This document shows positions 23,476 through 32,295 of a stretch of DNA of 64,000 nt, one piece after another (within the stretch, counting starts at the first letter, position 1; each line of letters opens with the position of its first letter). The position numbers and the translations under genes were made by a program. The stretch covers positions 4,086-68,085 of the forward strand of contig DADA01000083.1 of assembly GCA_002494895.1 (NCBI GenBank), given 5' to 3'. This stretch comes from Nitrososphaera sp. UBA210 (lineage in GTDB: Archaea > Thermoproteota > Nitrososphaeria > Nitrososphaerales > Nitrososphaeraceae). The notes under the pieces were generated by a model that was given only the letters and a program-made list of their open reading frames with translations, was not told where the DNA came from and did no database searches.

Positions 23476-25824
23476 ATGAACAGAACTTTAGGAGTCATAC
23501 TCCTTATTGCAGCGATTGCTTCGATGCTTACAGTAGTAAGGCCAACGATTGCGAATGCAGCGGTAGACTACGACGACGCATGCGCAAACGCGACAATAAT
23601 AATGACAGGCAACGGTGGCACGAAATATGGCACCGATGGCAACGACATTATTAGAGGGACAAACGGTAACGACATAATATTCGCAAAGAAAGGTAACGAC
23701 ATCGTTTGTGGACTGGATGGCCATGACTTTATAGTCACAGCTGATGGCGATGACATAGTCTACGGCGGTCCTGGAAATGATGACATTTATACCGGCAACC
23801 ATGACGACACGGTCTATGCAGGTACCGGAACCGACCAAGTTTGGGCCGGCTTTGGAACCGACATCATTTTCGGTGAGGAAGACAACGACGTTCTCTACCT
23901 AGGAGACAGCACCAATACCCAAGTAGTAATCCCTCCAGATGAGGGGTACGGCGGTCCGGGAAATGACTTTATCCATGGCGGCGACGGCAACGACGATGCC
24001 TTCGGCGGCGACGGCAACGACGTATTATTCGGCGGAGCAGGCGATGGGGACTTGGATGGCGAAGGAGGCAACGACTTCCTGGAAGGCGGCAGAGCGTTTG
24101 ACCGGTTAATCGGCGGCCCCGGAAACGACAGACTTGTCGGAACCAACGGCAATGACGATATCTTTAGCAACGATGGCGTGTCTTGGAATGACTTTGTGCA
24201 CGGCGGCGGCGGAACCAACGACGAATGCGTTACTGATCCAGATCGTTCTCTGGGCTGTGAAGTGCTGACGGGAACTGGCAATCCACCACCGGGCCTAACA
24301 ACCGACATAGTTCCAGATGCGTGCGCAGATCCAACAATAATAGGTACAAGTAATTCAATTCAGGGCACGGGAGGAAACGACGTGATACTTGGCTCCCACC
24401 GCAGCGAGAACATCTTTGGCAACGGCGGCGACGACATAATATGTGCCATGGGCGGCGATGACAAGATCTTTGGCGGCGCTGGCGACGACACAATTCACGC
24501 AGGTTCGGGAAACGATCTCGTACTCGGCGGCGCGGGGAGTGAGGTAGTATTTGGCCAAGAGGGCAACGACGTTATATTTACTGATGCAAACGGGGGCTTT
24601 GCAGAATCCATATCAGGCGGTCCCGGTGATGACTACATCAACGATGGCGCTGGCGACGCGAATATTGCCGGTGATGAAGGCAACGACGTAGTCAGAGGAG
24701 GCGCTGGAAACGAGCTAATGAACGGCGGCCCCGGAGATGACTTTTTGGAAGGCGGCATTGGCAGCGAGGACATGTTTGGCGACGAAGGTAATGACATGCT
24801 AGTGGGCGCCGGCGGAAATGAAAACATGGAAGGCGGTCCCGGAAACGACTTCCTTCTGGGCGAGGCAGGATTTGACAACATGGTCGGCGGTCCCGGAAGC
24901 GACATCTTGAACGGTGGATGGGACGACGACGTGCTGACGGATCAGGATGGGGTTTCTGGCAACGACTTTCTGGATGGCAACGGTGAAGGGACAGGCAATA
25001 CTGCGGCCCCTGTTACAGCACTACTTGCAGATGTATGTATTAGCGATCCCGGCGATGTCGAAGTGGACTGCGAGCTGGACGCCTCTATTGGCGAAGAAAG
25101 TTGTGATGACCCAACCATAACTGGATCTGGGCAAATAAGCGGAACTGCAGGCAACGACATCATAAGAGGAAGCGCGGGGCCTGACACGATCAATGCCGGC
25201 GACGGAAACGACATCATATGCGGACTTGACGGCAACGACACGATCAACGGCGGTAACGGAAATGACTTTATCTTCGGCCAGAACGGCAACGACAACCTCA
25301 ATGGCGGAAACAATGACGATGTCATCTATGGCGGACCTAACAACGACGTTATCCATGGCGACGCTGGAGACGACTCGGTGTTCGGAGACGGCGGGGACGA
25401 CGATGTCTTTGGTGACGCTGGAGTAGATGGTGTGTTCGGAGGCGGTGGCAACGACATGGTCGATGGCGGACTTAACGACGACAGAGTATACGGCGGAGAC
25501 GGCAACGATGACTTGTTCGGTGGCACCGATACGGGCGTGGACAAGCTGCTAGCAGGACCCGGCGACGACTTCCTTGACGCAGGACCCGGCGACGACACTC
25601 TCTACGGCCTGGATGGCAGCGACGAAATGCACGGCGGCGACGGATCTGACAGGCTTTGGGGCGACGGTCCTGGAGACGAAGGAGATGATCAGCTGTTCGG
25701 TGGTCCCGGAAATGACAGTGCCGTGAACTCGCTGGACGGAGTCGTGGGAAATGACTTTGTGGATGGAGGTCCGGGCATCGAAAAATGTGTCACCGACCCA
25801 GATCCTAAAGTGAACTGTGAGTAG
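23476..25824 (+). CDS. Secreted RTX-like calcium-binding repeat protein, three modules
   Basis: 782 residues. A Sec signal peptide (MNRTLGVILLIAAIASMLTV ... ANA) precedes a nearly continuous array of GGxGNDxhxG nonapeptides, the calcium-binding parallel beta-roll of RTX proteins. The array falls into three modules, each opening with a Cys/Thr segment (DACANATII, DACADPTIIGT, SCDDPTITGS) and closing with a DGVxxNDFxxG stretch and a CxxDPxxxxxCE pair (for example CVTDPDRSLGCE and CVTDPDPKVNCE), so disulfides may cap each roll. Sec export replaces the type I system of bacterial RTX toxins; no toxin domain is seen. Likely a structural or calcium-dependent surface protein. It stands next to the metal exporter and the S-layer genes. 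Confidence 0.85.
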   Translation: MNRTLGVILLIAAIASMLTVVRPTIANAAVDYDDACANATIIMTGNGGTKYGTDGNDIIRGTNGNDIIFAKKGNDIVCGLDGHDFIVTADGDDIVYGGPGNDDIYTGNHDDTVYAGTGTDQVWAGFGTDIIFGEEDNDVLYLGDSTNTQVVIPPDEGYGGPGNDFIHGGDGNDDAFGGDGNDVLFGGAGDGDLDGEGGNDFLEGGRAFDRLIGGPGNDRLVGTNGNDDIFSNDGVSWNDFVHGGGGTNDECVTDPDRSLGCEVLTGTGNPPPGLTTDIVPDACADPTIIGTSNSIQGTGGNDVILGSHRSENIFGNGGDDIICAMGGDDKIFGGAGDDTIHAGSGNDLVLGGAGSEVVFGQEGNDVIFTDANGGFAESISGGPGDDYINDGAGDANIAGDEGNDVVRGGAGNELMNGGPGDDFLEGGIGSEDMFGDEGNDMLVGAGGNENMEGGPGNDFLLGEAGFDNMVGGPGSDILNGGWDDDVLTDQDGVSGNDFLDGNGEGTGNTAAPVTALLADVCISDPGDVEVDCELDASIGEESCDDPTITGSGQISGTAGNDIIRGSAGPDTINAGDGNDIICGLDGNDTINGGNGNDFIFGQNGNDNLNGGNNDDVIYGGPNNDVIHGDAGDDSVFGDGGDDDVFGDAGVDGVFGGGGNDMVDGGLNDDRVYGGDGNDDLFGGTDTGVDKLLAGPGDDFLDAGPGDDTLYGLDGSDEMHGGDGSDRLWGDGPGDEGDDQLFGGPGNDSAVNSLDGVVGNDFVDGGPGIEKCVTDPDPKVNCE

Positions 25825-25856
25825 ATAGAATCTACCCACACCTCTTTTTCTTTTTT
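25821..25856 (+). terminator. Intrinsic terminator of the RTX-like gene
   Basis: GTAGAT-AGA-ATCTAC stem containing the stop codon, followed after eight bases by CTCTTTTTCTTTTTT. A clear hairpin plus T-tract; the stop codon lies inside the 5' arm. Confidence 0.75.
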
Positions 25857-25890
25857 ATCGCGTAATACTATCGACCGACGTGCGTATCTC

Positions 25891-26874
25891 TTACGGCATT
25901 AGTTTGGAATGCGGTATGACTGTTATTCTTTCCACATACTGAAATCTTGAACGAATCAAGGTCTGAATCCGGACAGAAAGTAGTTCTATATCTGTCAGCT
26001 TCTTGTTCCCATCAACTTCTATGTGCACTTCTGCCTGCGCCATCATGCCGGCAGGTCTAAGAAATACCGATCTCACTTTTATTGCCTCATCTTTGAACCT
26101 ACTCTCCACAGTGTTCTTTAGAATATCCGCTAGCGCGGGGTTGTGCCATGCATCAACCAAAATGAGGGACGTCTGTCTTAGTGAAAGGTAGGCGACAGAG
26201 AATATGTATCCGGCAATTATGATGCCGCCTATTGCGTCCATTTGCAGAAAACCAAACTGGGTTGCGATAAGAACGCTGATAAAACCGATGACAGATGCGG
26301 AACCGTCCTTTATCGAATTCTTGGCATCGATTTTTAGAGAGAGAAGATCGTATTTGTGTGCTATTTTTCTCATCTGAAAAGCTCTCTGTAAAGATATTGC
26401 ACCTGCGGCTGCCAGAACGACCATCGTGAGTACAGGTTGCCGAATTTCGTGCGGGTCCAATAGTGATTGGTACGACTGATAGAGGATGAACACGCCAATT
26501 GCAATCATGCCGATAGCGGCCACCATTGCAGCAAAGCTCTCGACCTTGTAGTATCCAAACGGGAACTTCTTGTTGGCTGGACGGTTCGCTAACCTGAGTC
26601 CAAAGAAAACGATTAGCGAAATTAGCGCGTCTGATACAGAATCTATGCCGTCTGCCGTAGCAACGATGCTTCCGCTTATCTGTCCAACAATCAGTTCGGC
26701 AATCCCTATCGCAACCAGCGTTACAACAGAAATCTTGGCTATTCGCTGACCAGCTTTCAAACCTTCCGTTAGGACGTCGGTGTTTTTGCCGCCATTCTTT
26801 TCATCAGAAGCTGTCAGCGTATCACGTTTTGCGTTATTGCCTTTCGTGATATCTACAGCGAAAGGTTCATCCAA
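25891..26874 (-). CDS. Cation diffusion facilitator (CDF) metal exporter
   Basis: A 327-residue exporter with about six membrane helices and a C-terminal cytoplasmic ferredoxin-like domain (SVFLRPAGMMAQAEVHIEVDG). In helix 2 the metal site reads ATADGIDSVSD (D-x3-D instead of the zinc-type H-x3-D), and the helix 5 site reads DAKNSIKDG (N-x3-D instead of H/D-x3-D), which points towards Mn or Fe rather than Zn. Substrate is inferred from these positions only. TTG start at 26874. Lies convergent with the RTX-like gene, 67 nt away, and divergent from the Lon-like protease. Confidence 0.85.
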   Translation of the reverse strand: MDEPFAVDITKGNNAKRDTLTASDEKNGGKNTDVLTEGLKAGQRIAKISVVTLVAIGIAELIVGQISGSIVATADGIDSVSDALISLIVFFGLRLANRPANKKFPFGYYKVESFAAMVAAIGMIAIGVFILYQSYQSLLDPHEIRQPVLTMVVLAAAGAISLQRAFQMRKIAHKYDLLSLKIDAKNSIKDGSASVIGFISVLIATQFGFLQMDAIGGIIIAGYIFSVAYLSLRQTSLILVDAWHNPALADILKNTVESRFKDEAIKVRSVFLRPAGMMAQAEVHIEVDGNKKLTDIELLSVRIQTLIRSRFQYVERITVIPHSKLMP

Positions 26875-27184
26875 CTATAACTAGGCATATCAACTTCTGT
26901 ATTTATGATATTTAAGACTTGAATGCACTTGTAATATTTGCAAATAGTCGTCTAGGTTTCTTGATCCATTATTAAGGCAAGACCTGAACCTTCGAAAACG
27001 ATTTCAGGAAACTTTCGTTTCCGGCGCAGCCCCACGGAAAGACTTGATTCTCATTTCGTTAAAGCAATCGATGAATTGCAACAGTTTTGCACCCATTCGC
27101 GATATCTTGCATCACCGTAACTCATAGATTGTTGCAACACTTTCTTATAGAGGAACCCGGCAATTACGAAATATCTCAGAATTG
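26875..27184. promoter_or_regulatory. Divergent intergenic region with TTGCAACA repeats and a hairpin
   Basis: About 310 nt between the CDF gene and the Lon-like gene. It contains GGAAAC-TTTC-GTTTCC (27007-27022), a TTGCAACA at 27076-27083 and a palindrome TGTTGCAACA at 27130-27139, five nt upstream of the TATA-like CTTATAG (27145-27151) that serves the protease. The palindrome position is that of an operator or activator site. No protein frame is convincing here. Confidence 0.4.
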
Positions 27185-28159
27185 ATGTCGGGCAGACCCA
27201 GCAGCGTTACTACACGCAAAAACCAGATCTTGGTACTGATGGTCATCGCTGCGTCCGCGATTGCCTTAATGAGTTATATTTCCCTTTCATCAGAACTTGG
27301 AGGCAAGTCTACGATAATAGAGCAGCAAGGCCTAGAAATCCAGCAGTATGAAAAAGCCGTTGCTGACCAGCAACTAGAGCTCGCAGAAAAGACGACGCGG
27401 CTTGCCGAGCTGGACTCTAAGATAGACACACTGTCATCTGATCTGAGTGCAAAGTCGCAGGAGGCTGCAAGCCTGGGCGGCCAGCTGGAATCGGCCAGCG
27501 GCGAGCTACAGTCCCTAAAGGATCAGGCCGTCCTGCTTGAATCTCAAATCACGATACTGGAGGACGAGCTCCGGGCAAACGAACAACAGATAGAAGAGTT
27601 AAGGCAACAGAACGAACCATCGAAACATCTGACCATGACGCATTATGGTCTTGGTGTTGACCAGGATGAAAAGGGTGTAGTATTCCCGCTGGAAGTTGAA
27701 ATCGTGAGCGGCGGAACGGGAACTCTGTCGATGGACATTAGCAGTGTTGAATACGAGCCCAGCTTCCAGGAAGCCATCAGGGACGCGGCGGCAGCGGCGT
27801 CCGCGCACACCGGCGTTCCAATAGCCGACAAGGACATTACCGTTAGAGTGGCTGGCCACCATCCGCGGGACGGCGGCTTGGTAAAGGTTGACGGTTCTTC
27901 CGCAGGAGCCCTCATTGCGGGCATGATAGCCGCCGGTCTTTCTGACAAGGCAATTAACCCATCAGTCCTTGTGACAGGAACCATCAGTCAGGACGGAACC
28001 ATAGGCAGGATAGGAAGCCTTGAAGAAAAGACCGACGCGGCAGGGACGTTTGGCGTTGAAACAGTGCTCGTTCCGAAGTCTCAGGAGTTTGAGTCTGAGC
28101 AGGTACTCGTCATAGGGGTTTCGGATATTGGCGAGTTGATGAAGTACTTTACATCATAG
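27185..28159 (+). CDS. Membrane-anchored Lon-type (S16) protease without AAA+ domain
   Basis: 324 residues. Basic N-terminus, one membrane helix (ILVLMVIAASAIALMSYISL), a heptad coiled coil of about 120 residues (EIQQYEKAVADQQLELAEKTTRLAELDSKI...) and a C-terminal Lon protease domain with the Ser-Lys dyad: Ser about 240 in VDGSSAGALIAGM (Lon DGPSAG) and Lys about 283 in GTIGRIGSLEEKTDAA (Lon IGGLKEK). With basic residues inside, the protease faces outside, so it would act without ATP on surface proteins. ATG 27185 (TTG 27182 alternative). Convergent with the short S-layer paralogue; a role in S-layer processing is an inference from position. Confidence 0.82.
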   Translation: MSGRPSSVTTRKNQILVLMVIAASAIALMSYISLSSELGGKSTIIEQQGLEIQQYEKAVADQQLELAEKTTRLAELDSKIDTLSSDLSAKSQEAASLGGQLESASGELQSLKDQAVLLESQITILEDELRANEQQIEELRQQNEPSKHLTMTHYGLGVDQDEKGVVFPLEVEIVSGGTGTLSMDISSVEYEPSFQEAIRDAAAAASAHTGVPIADKDITVRVAGHHPRDGGLVKVDGSSAGALIAGMIAAGLSDKAINPSVLVTGTISQDGTIGRIGSLEEKTDAAGTFGVETVLVPKSQEFESEQVLVIGVSDIGELMKYFTS

Positions 28160-28175
28160 TTTCTAGACTATGATG
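28152..28175. terminator. Bidirectional hairpin between the Lon-like and S-layer paralogue genes
   Basis: Perfect inverted repeat CATCATAG/CTATGATG with an eight-base loop TTTCTAGA covering both stop codons of two convergent genes. No strong T-tract on either side, so it may act as an mRNA 3' end rather than a strict terminator. Confidence 0.5.
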
Positions 28176-29758
28176 GTATCCGAGACGGACACACCAGACA
28201 GAACTTCTCCGCTTTCTAGACTTGATACAACAAACGTCCTTATCTGGTAGTCTCCGGCCGCCTCGGGAGTCCATGATGTTTCGATGTCTGAAGAGTCATC
28301 TGGAGCCAGAGTGCCAGACTGCAAGCCCAGAAAGACGGTTACTCCGTTTTCATCACGGGCTTCAATGATAACGACATACTCCTGTTCATCGAAATTATTT
28401 TCAACAGTGGTAGACAATACAAGCTGGGCACCTAGAGGATGGGGTCCTGCAGCGCCATCGCTTGTCCTGACGGAAGGCGTGGATACCAAAATCGAATCGG
28501 AGCCCGTGATGACGTCAATCTTTAGGGAAAATTCCTTCTCCGGATTCTGCCCATCTTTTATCTTTTCAGCATAATCGGCGGGGTGCTTGTCTGTATAAGC
28601 TATCGCTATCGTGCCATTTTCGATTTTGACGTTGGTACCAGTTATCGCCCCATCGCTTCCTAGTGCAAAGCTGGATTCAAAAATACCCGTGTTCGGGCCT
28701 GTCTCCAGAGCCGAAAGTTCCGCGACTCCACTCGATGAGAGTTGGAGAATGATTGTATCCGCCATGTTGGTACTAGTGTTAGCGTCAGCATCCGCGATAG
28801 TCACACTGACAGTTTCTCCAAGCGTGTAAGAAGCTTGGCTGGAAGAAAGCTGGGGATCAAAAGTCGCTACTCTTGGCTGGCCGCCGACGTCAATCGATGG
28901 GTCGGTGTCGCCCACTGTAAAGCTGACTTCGTCACTACCGTTGGAGTCGTTCTCTGAAGAAGCCAATGATGTCGAATAGTTGGCTTTTTCCAAAAGGGTG
29001 AGTACTACCGATTCGCTGGCCGCTGAAATGGAATTGCCCAGCTGGTACCTCCCTTCGAATCTGGCGGTATTGTCACCGGTTTCTCGGAATGTGACAATGC
29101 CATCAAGGGTGCCGCCGTTGAGCGAAAAGAGGTCCGCATTTGGCAGGTTGTCTGGATCGACGATGAACTGATCCATGTTTGTTGGGTCAAGGTTGGCGTC
29201 CTGATCATTCACAAATACGTAGACAAAGCTGTTGGAGCCATATGAGCTCCGGTCAAGCTCAATTGTTCCTAGCGTCTCTTCGTAATCTACTGTTACTTCT
29301 TCATTGCCTCTTATGATGTCAAATGATGCGTCCTCAAATAGTTCTAGTCCTGTAACTGGAAGCTCGTCTAGACCTGCGCCGTCACCGAATTGCAGTATCT
29401 GGTCGTCGGTCAGGGCAGCGGTGGTTTCAGGGTCTGCAGGTGTTTGGTCAACAGCATCCACATGTACAATGAAAAACTCGAATCTCTGTGATCCGGGGTT
29501 TGTGTCAGGTATTGTGATACTCTGGCTCGTGTCGCCATCTGTGCTGCTTAGGTCAACAGTTAGGGTAATTGAGTCAGTGCTATCATCGTCAGCAGACTCA
29601 TCTTCAACTATGACTTGGAGCATGCCTTCGCCAAAGAATTTTTCATCTAGGGCATTTGAGTTGATAACCACCTGCTGCCCTGCCGCACCCGGCGATAACG
29701 GATAAATCAGGATAGCCAGGATGAGACCTGTCATCACGATCAGATGTATGGTCAACAT
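28163..29758 (-). CDS. Short S-layer-type surface protein (paralogue of the 32296 gene)
   Basis: 531 residues with a Sec signal (MLTIHLIVMTGLILAILIYPLSPGAAG). Its first about 200 residues are nearly collinear with the main S-layer protein: shared stretches include DGDTSQSITIPDTNPGSQR, FEFFIVHV, TTAALTDDQIL, ASFDII and DQDANLDPT. Two ETGxxTGxF-type modules follow instead of seven, and the C-terminal domain (SGTLAPDDSSDIETSWTPEA) again matches. It is therefore a deletion-type paralogue lacking the central modules, not a fragment, since the frame is intact. ATG 29758, TATA at about 29779-29786. Possibly an alternative, edge or cap subunit. Confidence 0.8.
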   Translation of the reverse strand: MLTIHLIVMTGLILAILIYPLSPGAAGQQVVINSNALDEKFFGEGMLQVIVEDESADDDSTDSITLTVDLSSTDGDTSQSITIPDTNPGSQRFEFFIVHVDAVDQTPADPETTAALTDDQILQFGDGAGLDELPVTGLELFEDASFDIIRGNEEVTVDYEETLGTIELDRSSYGSNSFVYVFVNDQDANLDPTNMDQFIVDPDNLPNADLFSLNGGTLDGIVTFRETGDNTARFEGRYQLGNSISAASESVVLTLLEKANYSTSLASSENDSNGSDEVSFTVGDTDPSIDVGGQPRVATFDPQLSSSQASYTLGETVSVTIADADANTSTNMADTIILQLSSSGVAELSALETGPNTGIFESSFALGSDGAITGTNVKIENGTIAIAYTDKHPADYAEKIKDGQNPEKEFSLKIDVITGSDSILVSTPSVRTSDGAAGPHPLGAQLVLSTTVENNFDEQEYVVIIEARDENGVTVFLGLQSGTLAPDDSSDIETSWTPEAAGDYQIRTFVVSSLESGEVLSGVSVSDTIIV

Positions 29759-29924
29759 TACTGTAAGGGTTGTTCAGAAATATAATGCATATGCTCAGAA
29801 AGAGCTATTTCCGAACAAGTCTAGAAGGACATTCTAGAAGCCAAACACGTTTCGCCAGGATTTCTTGTTGTAAGTGACAAGAATGGACTAATGTATTAAT
29901 ATCCAATATCTCAACATCTATTGC

Positions 29925-32015
29925 ATGAAAAGGTGGTCGTCCAGTCCGTACTTTACATACGCACTCATGTTGACACTTGTCGGATCGGTATTCTCAGTTG
30001 CATCGAATATTCAACCATCGTATGGTTCCCATGAGGATATAGAAGTAAACCTCGACGATATAGAGTATGGACAGGGAGATGACGTAACGATCACTGGCAC
30101 TATAGATGGTGCTGACGAAGACGAGGATGTAGATATCACAATCCATGAACCTGGCACTGGCAGCGATGACGCTAACACGCAGATCAGCAACGATGATGGT
30201 GATTTCGATGAGGTGTATTCGATTCCGAATAGCGCTGAGGACGGAGTGTATCAGGTGGAGGTAGAATTTGGCACAGAGGATCCCGTTTTCACGTTTTTCT
30301 ATATTGATGAAGATTCCGATAATGTCGATTTCACCACGGACGAGTTGAGCTATGCGCCGGGTGATAACGTGGAGATAACGGGAGATGTTGGAGATACAGA
30401 TACAGGCATAGATGAGGTCGAGATAACTGTCATCGATCCCACGGGAGAAGAGTTTGTTTCCTCGGCCGATGCGGACCTTGACAATAGCGATGAATTTGAA
30501 TATGATTTTGACTTAGATGACGATTTCCATGGGAGATATGCCATAATCATAGAGTACAACGATGAAGAATCAGGATGGTTTGTTATCGAAGTAGAAGAGG
30601 ATGGCGGAAGTAGCGGCAATTCTATTACCGCGAGCCTCTCGAGCACTAGTTACGAGCCAGGAGATGAAGTAGAGATTACTGGCGAGGTCGAAGATATTGA
30701 GCCAGGAGATGATGTCGTTATCACGGTGGAAGATCCAGACGGAGCAGAGATTTTTAATGATGCTGAAGCTCCCGATACGGACCGCTCCTTCGCGTTCAGC
30801 TTTGATTTGGATGAGGATGCCGAAACAGGAACTTACGAGGTGACCATAGAGTACATCTCTAGCGAGAATCAGGAAGTGCTAACCTTCACCGTTTCCACAG
30901 GCTCTTCAGGCGGTGGGGGCGGCACCGGAAGTACCAGCGGTAGCTCGGGAGGGCTTACAGCGAGATTGAACAAAGGAGAGTTCTTGGCTGGAGAAACTGT
31001 GACCATAACTGGGGTGGTCCCAACCATACAAGAAGACGATCCTGTGAACATAAGCATCATTGGACCAGACGGAATGTTCGCTGGGGCGGTTTATCCTATT
31101 CCAGAATCAGACAAGTCTTACAGTGCGTCACTAAGGCTAAAGTCTTCACTAGAGCCAGACGAGGATTACAGGGCAGTAATAAGCTATGACAACAAGGAAG
31201 TGACGTTAAACTTTGACATCACGGGTGTTTCCACCGATGGTGGACCGCTGACAGTAAAGACAGATAAGACAACCTATTCGAAAGGATCCACCGTGAGGAT
31301 TACCGGTGAAATTTCAGAAGACCTTCCGGCAGGGAAGAAGGTGATCATTCAGGCCGAGAATCCTGATGGCGACGTGTACAGGTACGATGTCGCTACTCCT
31401 TCCTCTGACGGATCATATTCCTATTCCATGGTATTGGGGGGCGATCTGGAAGTAAATGGCGAATGGATCGTAACTGCATTCTATGAAGGAGAAGAATCCG
31501 AAACTACCTTCCAGCTGGGAAGTGGTGGCACGGGTGGAGGTGGCACCCCAAGTAAGCCGAAGTTCAATCTTGAGGTGGATGGCGAAATTTATCCCATCGA
31601 ATACGAGGTGACAGGGGGTTCGGTCGAAATCGAAGAGATGATAATAAACTATGTCAAGAAAAAGCTGGTAATATCAGTTAATGCGGACGAGGATGGCGAG
31701 CTGATGCTTGTGCTGCCTAGAGAGGTCATCGATGCGGTCGAGGGCGATGGTTCAGATATAGAGTACATCGTAACAACCAGAGATAACGCGGTTGGAGATG
31801 ACGTCGTCGTGGATGTAAGCGAGAGCGAGACCGACGACGAGGCGAGGACTCTGGTTATCGATGTCGAGGCAGGGACTGACATCATCGAGATCGCAGGGAC
31901 AACGATTGTTCCAGAGTTCGGTCCTATCTCTATGATAATACTCGCGATCGCCATTGTTGGCATGATAGCTGCGACTGCAAAATTCTCAGGCAGATCCAAC
32001 TTCTTCAGACACTAA
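29925..32015 (+). CDS. PEFG-anchored surface protein with tandem Ig-like domains
   Basis: 696 residues. Signal peptide at 1-30; four or five repeats of about 95 residues with the pattern Y.PGDxVxITGxVxDxDxxDxVxIxVxDPxG (MG2/Ig-like, acidic), a Gly/Ser/Thr linker at about 325-345, further MG2-like repeats and a C-terminal domain ending in VPEFGPISMIILAIAIVGMIAATA plus basic tail, the PEFG-CTERM anchor. The C-terminal 150 residues correspond to those of the protein at 61305-62144 (VEYEVTGGSV/IRYQITGGSL ... IVPEFG). ATG 29925 sits 27 nt after the TATA box GTATTAATATC. Likely a glycosylated surface adhesin or S-layer-associated protein. Confidence 0.78.
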   Translation: MKRWSSSPYFTYALMLTLVGSVFSVASNIQPSYGSHEDIEVNLDDIEYGQGDDVTITGTIDGADEDEDVDITIHEPGTGSDDANTQISNDDGDFDEVYSIPNSAEDGVYQVEVEFGTEDPVFTFFYIDEDSDNVDFTTDELSYAPGDNVEITGDVGDTDTGIDEVEITVIDPTGEEFVSSADADLDNSDEFEYDFDLDDDFHGRYAIIIEYNDEESGWFVIEVEEDGGSSGNSITASLSSTSYEPGDEVEITGEVEDIEPGDDVVITVEDPDGAEIFNDAEAPDTDRSFAFSFDLDEDAETGTYEVTIEYISSENQEVLTFTVSTGSSGGGGGTGSTSGSSGGLTARLNKGEFLAGETVTITGVVPTIQEDDPVNISIIGPDGMFAGAVYPIPESDKSYSASLRLKSSLEPDEDYRAVISYDNKEVTLNFDITGVSTDGGPLTVKTDKTTYSKGSTVRITGEISEDLPAGKKVIIQAENPDGDVYRYDVATPSSDGSYSYSMVLGGDLEVNGEWIVTAFYEGEESETTFQLGSGGTGGGGTPSKPKFNLEVDGEIYPIEYEVTGGSVEIEEMIINYVKKKLVISVNADEDGELMLVLPREVIDAVEGDGSDIEYIVTTRDNAVGDDVVVDVSESETDDEARTLVIDVEAGTDIIEIAGTTIVPEFGPISMIILAIAIVGMIAATAKFSGRSNFFRH

Positions 32016-32295
32016 GCGGATCCAGCTTTCTTTAGCCCACTAAGATGGTGGACACGCAAGATACTTCCTATTCGTCAGAGGCGAACATTCGGTGTTACAA
32101 CGCGCAAGATATTCCGTAACGCCCGCTCTAGATCAAGCATAATCTTAAGCTAGGATCGTTCGATAGCATAGGAATAACACAAAGCCACCTCCATTATGTA
32201 ATAATTACAGGCATTAATCGAACTTTTCCCCGTTGAATAGACAATTCGTTCATAAATCTTATATACTAAAAGCCATTGACGGTCTGTAACGTAGT
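32016..32295 (+). promoter_or_regulatory. Upstream region and strong promoter of the main S-layer gene
   Basis: A very good TATA box, CTTATATACTAAAA, at about 32258-32271 places the start of transcription roughly 5-10 nt before the ATG at 32296. Further up, CGCAAGATACTTCC (32055-32068) recurs as CGCAAGATATTCC (32103-32115). No protein frame is convincing. The near-duplicate could be a regulator-binding site; this is untested. Confidence 0.55.

Noticed and set aside
23476..25824. CRISPR-like appearance of the repetitive DNA in the RTX-like gene
   Set aside because: Repeats are in-frame coding nonapeptides with varying DNA sequence and no spacers; no CRISPR array was seen in the window.
23895..25839. 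Several open frames antisense to the RTX-like gene
   Set aside because: Low-complexity Ser/Pro/Leu products from the reverse of GGxGND repeats; simple shadow effect.
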